From Acidobacteriota bacterium (GTDB lineage: Bacteria > Acidobacteriota > Terriglobia > Terriglobales > Acidobacteriaceae), in contig JAJYSL010000098.1 in NCBI GenBank assembly GCA_021793595.1, positions 1-14,488 on the forward strand: a DNA stretch of 14,488 nt. The letters are read 5' to 3'. A program made the translations under genes and the position numbers. Below, piece after piece: positions 14,182-14,488 of this stretch. Position 1 is the stretch's first letter. Each line of letters starts with the position of its first letter. Under the pieces are notes generated by a model, which saw only the letters and a program-made list of their open reading frames with translations, made no database searches and had not been told where the DNA came from.

Positions 14182-14205
14182 GGCCCCAAATGTTATTTTG
14201 GGGTC
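14182..14205 (+). terminator. Intergenic hairpin, possible terminator without a T tract
   Basis: GGCCCCAAA (14182-14190) pairs with TTTGGGGTC (14197-14205) around a 6-nt loop, nine pairs including one G-U. It lies between the esterase stop and the next start. No T run follows, so it may be a weak or Rho-assisted terminator, or an mRNA-stabilising hairpin within an operon. Confidence 0.4.
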
Positions 14206-14250
14206 GAAGTTCCATCGCAAATGATGAGCGATTCAATTTCCGGAGGACGT

Positions 14251-14488
14251 ATGGGCGAATTTACAAGACGAGACTTTATCCACAAGGCGCAACTCGTGGC
14301 CATCGCTTCAGCGATTTCTCCGGAGTTTTTGCGTGCCATTCCGGGCATGGGTCAGGATTCACAAACGACTTCCGAAGACCCGTCCGCACCATCCAGCCTT
14401 GAATCTCTGTCCCCAAAGCCCATCATTCTCGCAAGTCCGGGCGGAAACCTGACCGCGTCGGTTGGCGTCACCAAAGCAGGCCGTCTCT
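14251..14488 (+). CDS. Tat-exported protein, probable GH97 glycosidase, cut by the window edge
   Basis: Only the first 79 codons are present and no stop is reached. ATG 14251 follows GGAGG (14242-14246) by 4 nt. Residues 1-30 form a Tat signal: FTRRDFIHKAQ, then a modest hydrophobic run to about Ile31. A Ser/Pro-rich linker follows, then IILASPGGNLTASVGVTKAG at the edge. That last segment resembles the first strand of the GH97 N-terminal domain (typically SPDGKLxLTVSL), which would make this an alpha-glucosidase or alpha-galactosidase-type enzyme. The Tat call is firm; the GH97 call rests on about 20 residues. It lies 105 nt after the esterase gene in the same direction. Confidence 0.72.
   Translation, partial: MGEFTRRDFIHKAQLVAIASAISPEFLRAIPGMGQDSQTTSEDPSAPSSLESLSPKPIILASPGGNLTASVGVTKAGRL

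Overview
The window looks like a carbohydrate-utilisation region from a soil-type bacterium, most likely an acidobacterium (Terriglobia/Acidobacteriaceae-like). I infer this from the moderately high GC, the many Tat-exported enzymes, the mix of glycoside hydrolases with an SSS symporter, and an ISKra4-type transposase remnant; no rRNA or marker gene confirms it. There are no tRNA or rRNA genes and no CRISPR array. Ten complete protein genes, one gene cut by the right edge and one transposase relic account for nearly all the DNA.

Left block (208-8655), a sugar-acid catabolic locus. A leftward operon reads: enolase-superfamily dehydratase (4659-3499), RraA/HMG-aldolase-like protein (3469-2807), NAD-type short-chain dehydrogenase (2810-1995) and an SGLT-like sodium/sugar symporter (1986-208). 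Spacing is tight: 29 nt, a 4-nt overlap and 8 nt. Facing it are a FadR-type GntR regulator (4828-5571) and a Tat-exported LacZ-like GH2 enzyme (5731-8655). A 12-bp sequence, AGGTCATACCAA, lies between the divergent promoters (4697-4708) and recurs at the start of the regulator gene (4867-4878). Its 10-bp inverted core, TTGGTATGAC, lies upstream of the GH2 gene (5651-5660). It fits the FadR-family operator pattern TNGTNNNACNA except at one end base, so the regulator probably controls itself, the operon and the GH2 gene. The simplest reading is this: GH2 releases a sugar outside the cytoplasm, the symporter imports it, and dehydrogenase, dehydratase and aldolase oxidise and cleave it without a kinase. 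The actual sugar is not fixed by the sequence.

Middle (8656-8994): a short decayed C-terminal piece of an ISKra4-family transposase with a frameshift.

Right-hand leftward operon (13040-8995): a secreted GH29 alpha-L-fucosidase, then a Tat-exported alkaline-phosphatase-superfamily protein, then a 405-residue protein I cannot assign. The last two are one base apart with a strong Shine-Dalgarno, so they are probably made and used together. This pair is the best candidate here for something undescribed.

Right end (13164-14488), rightward: a near-consensus promoter, a secreted SGNH/GDSL esterase, an intergenic hairpin, and the start of a Tat-exported protein resembling the N-terminus of GH97 glycosidases. 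Secreted fucosidase, beta-galactosidase-like enzyme, esterase and possible GH97 together suggest breakdown of a branched, fucosylated and probably acylated plant polysaccharide; this is inference.
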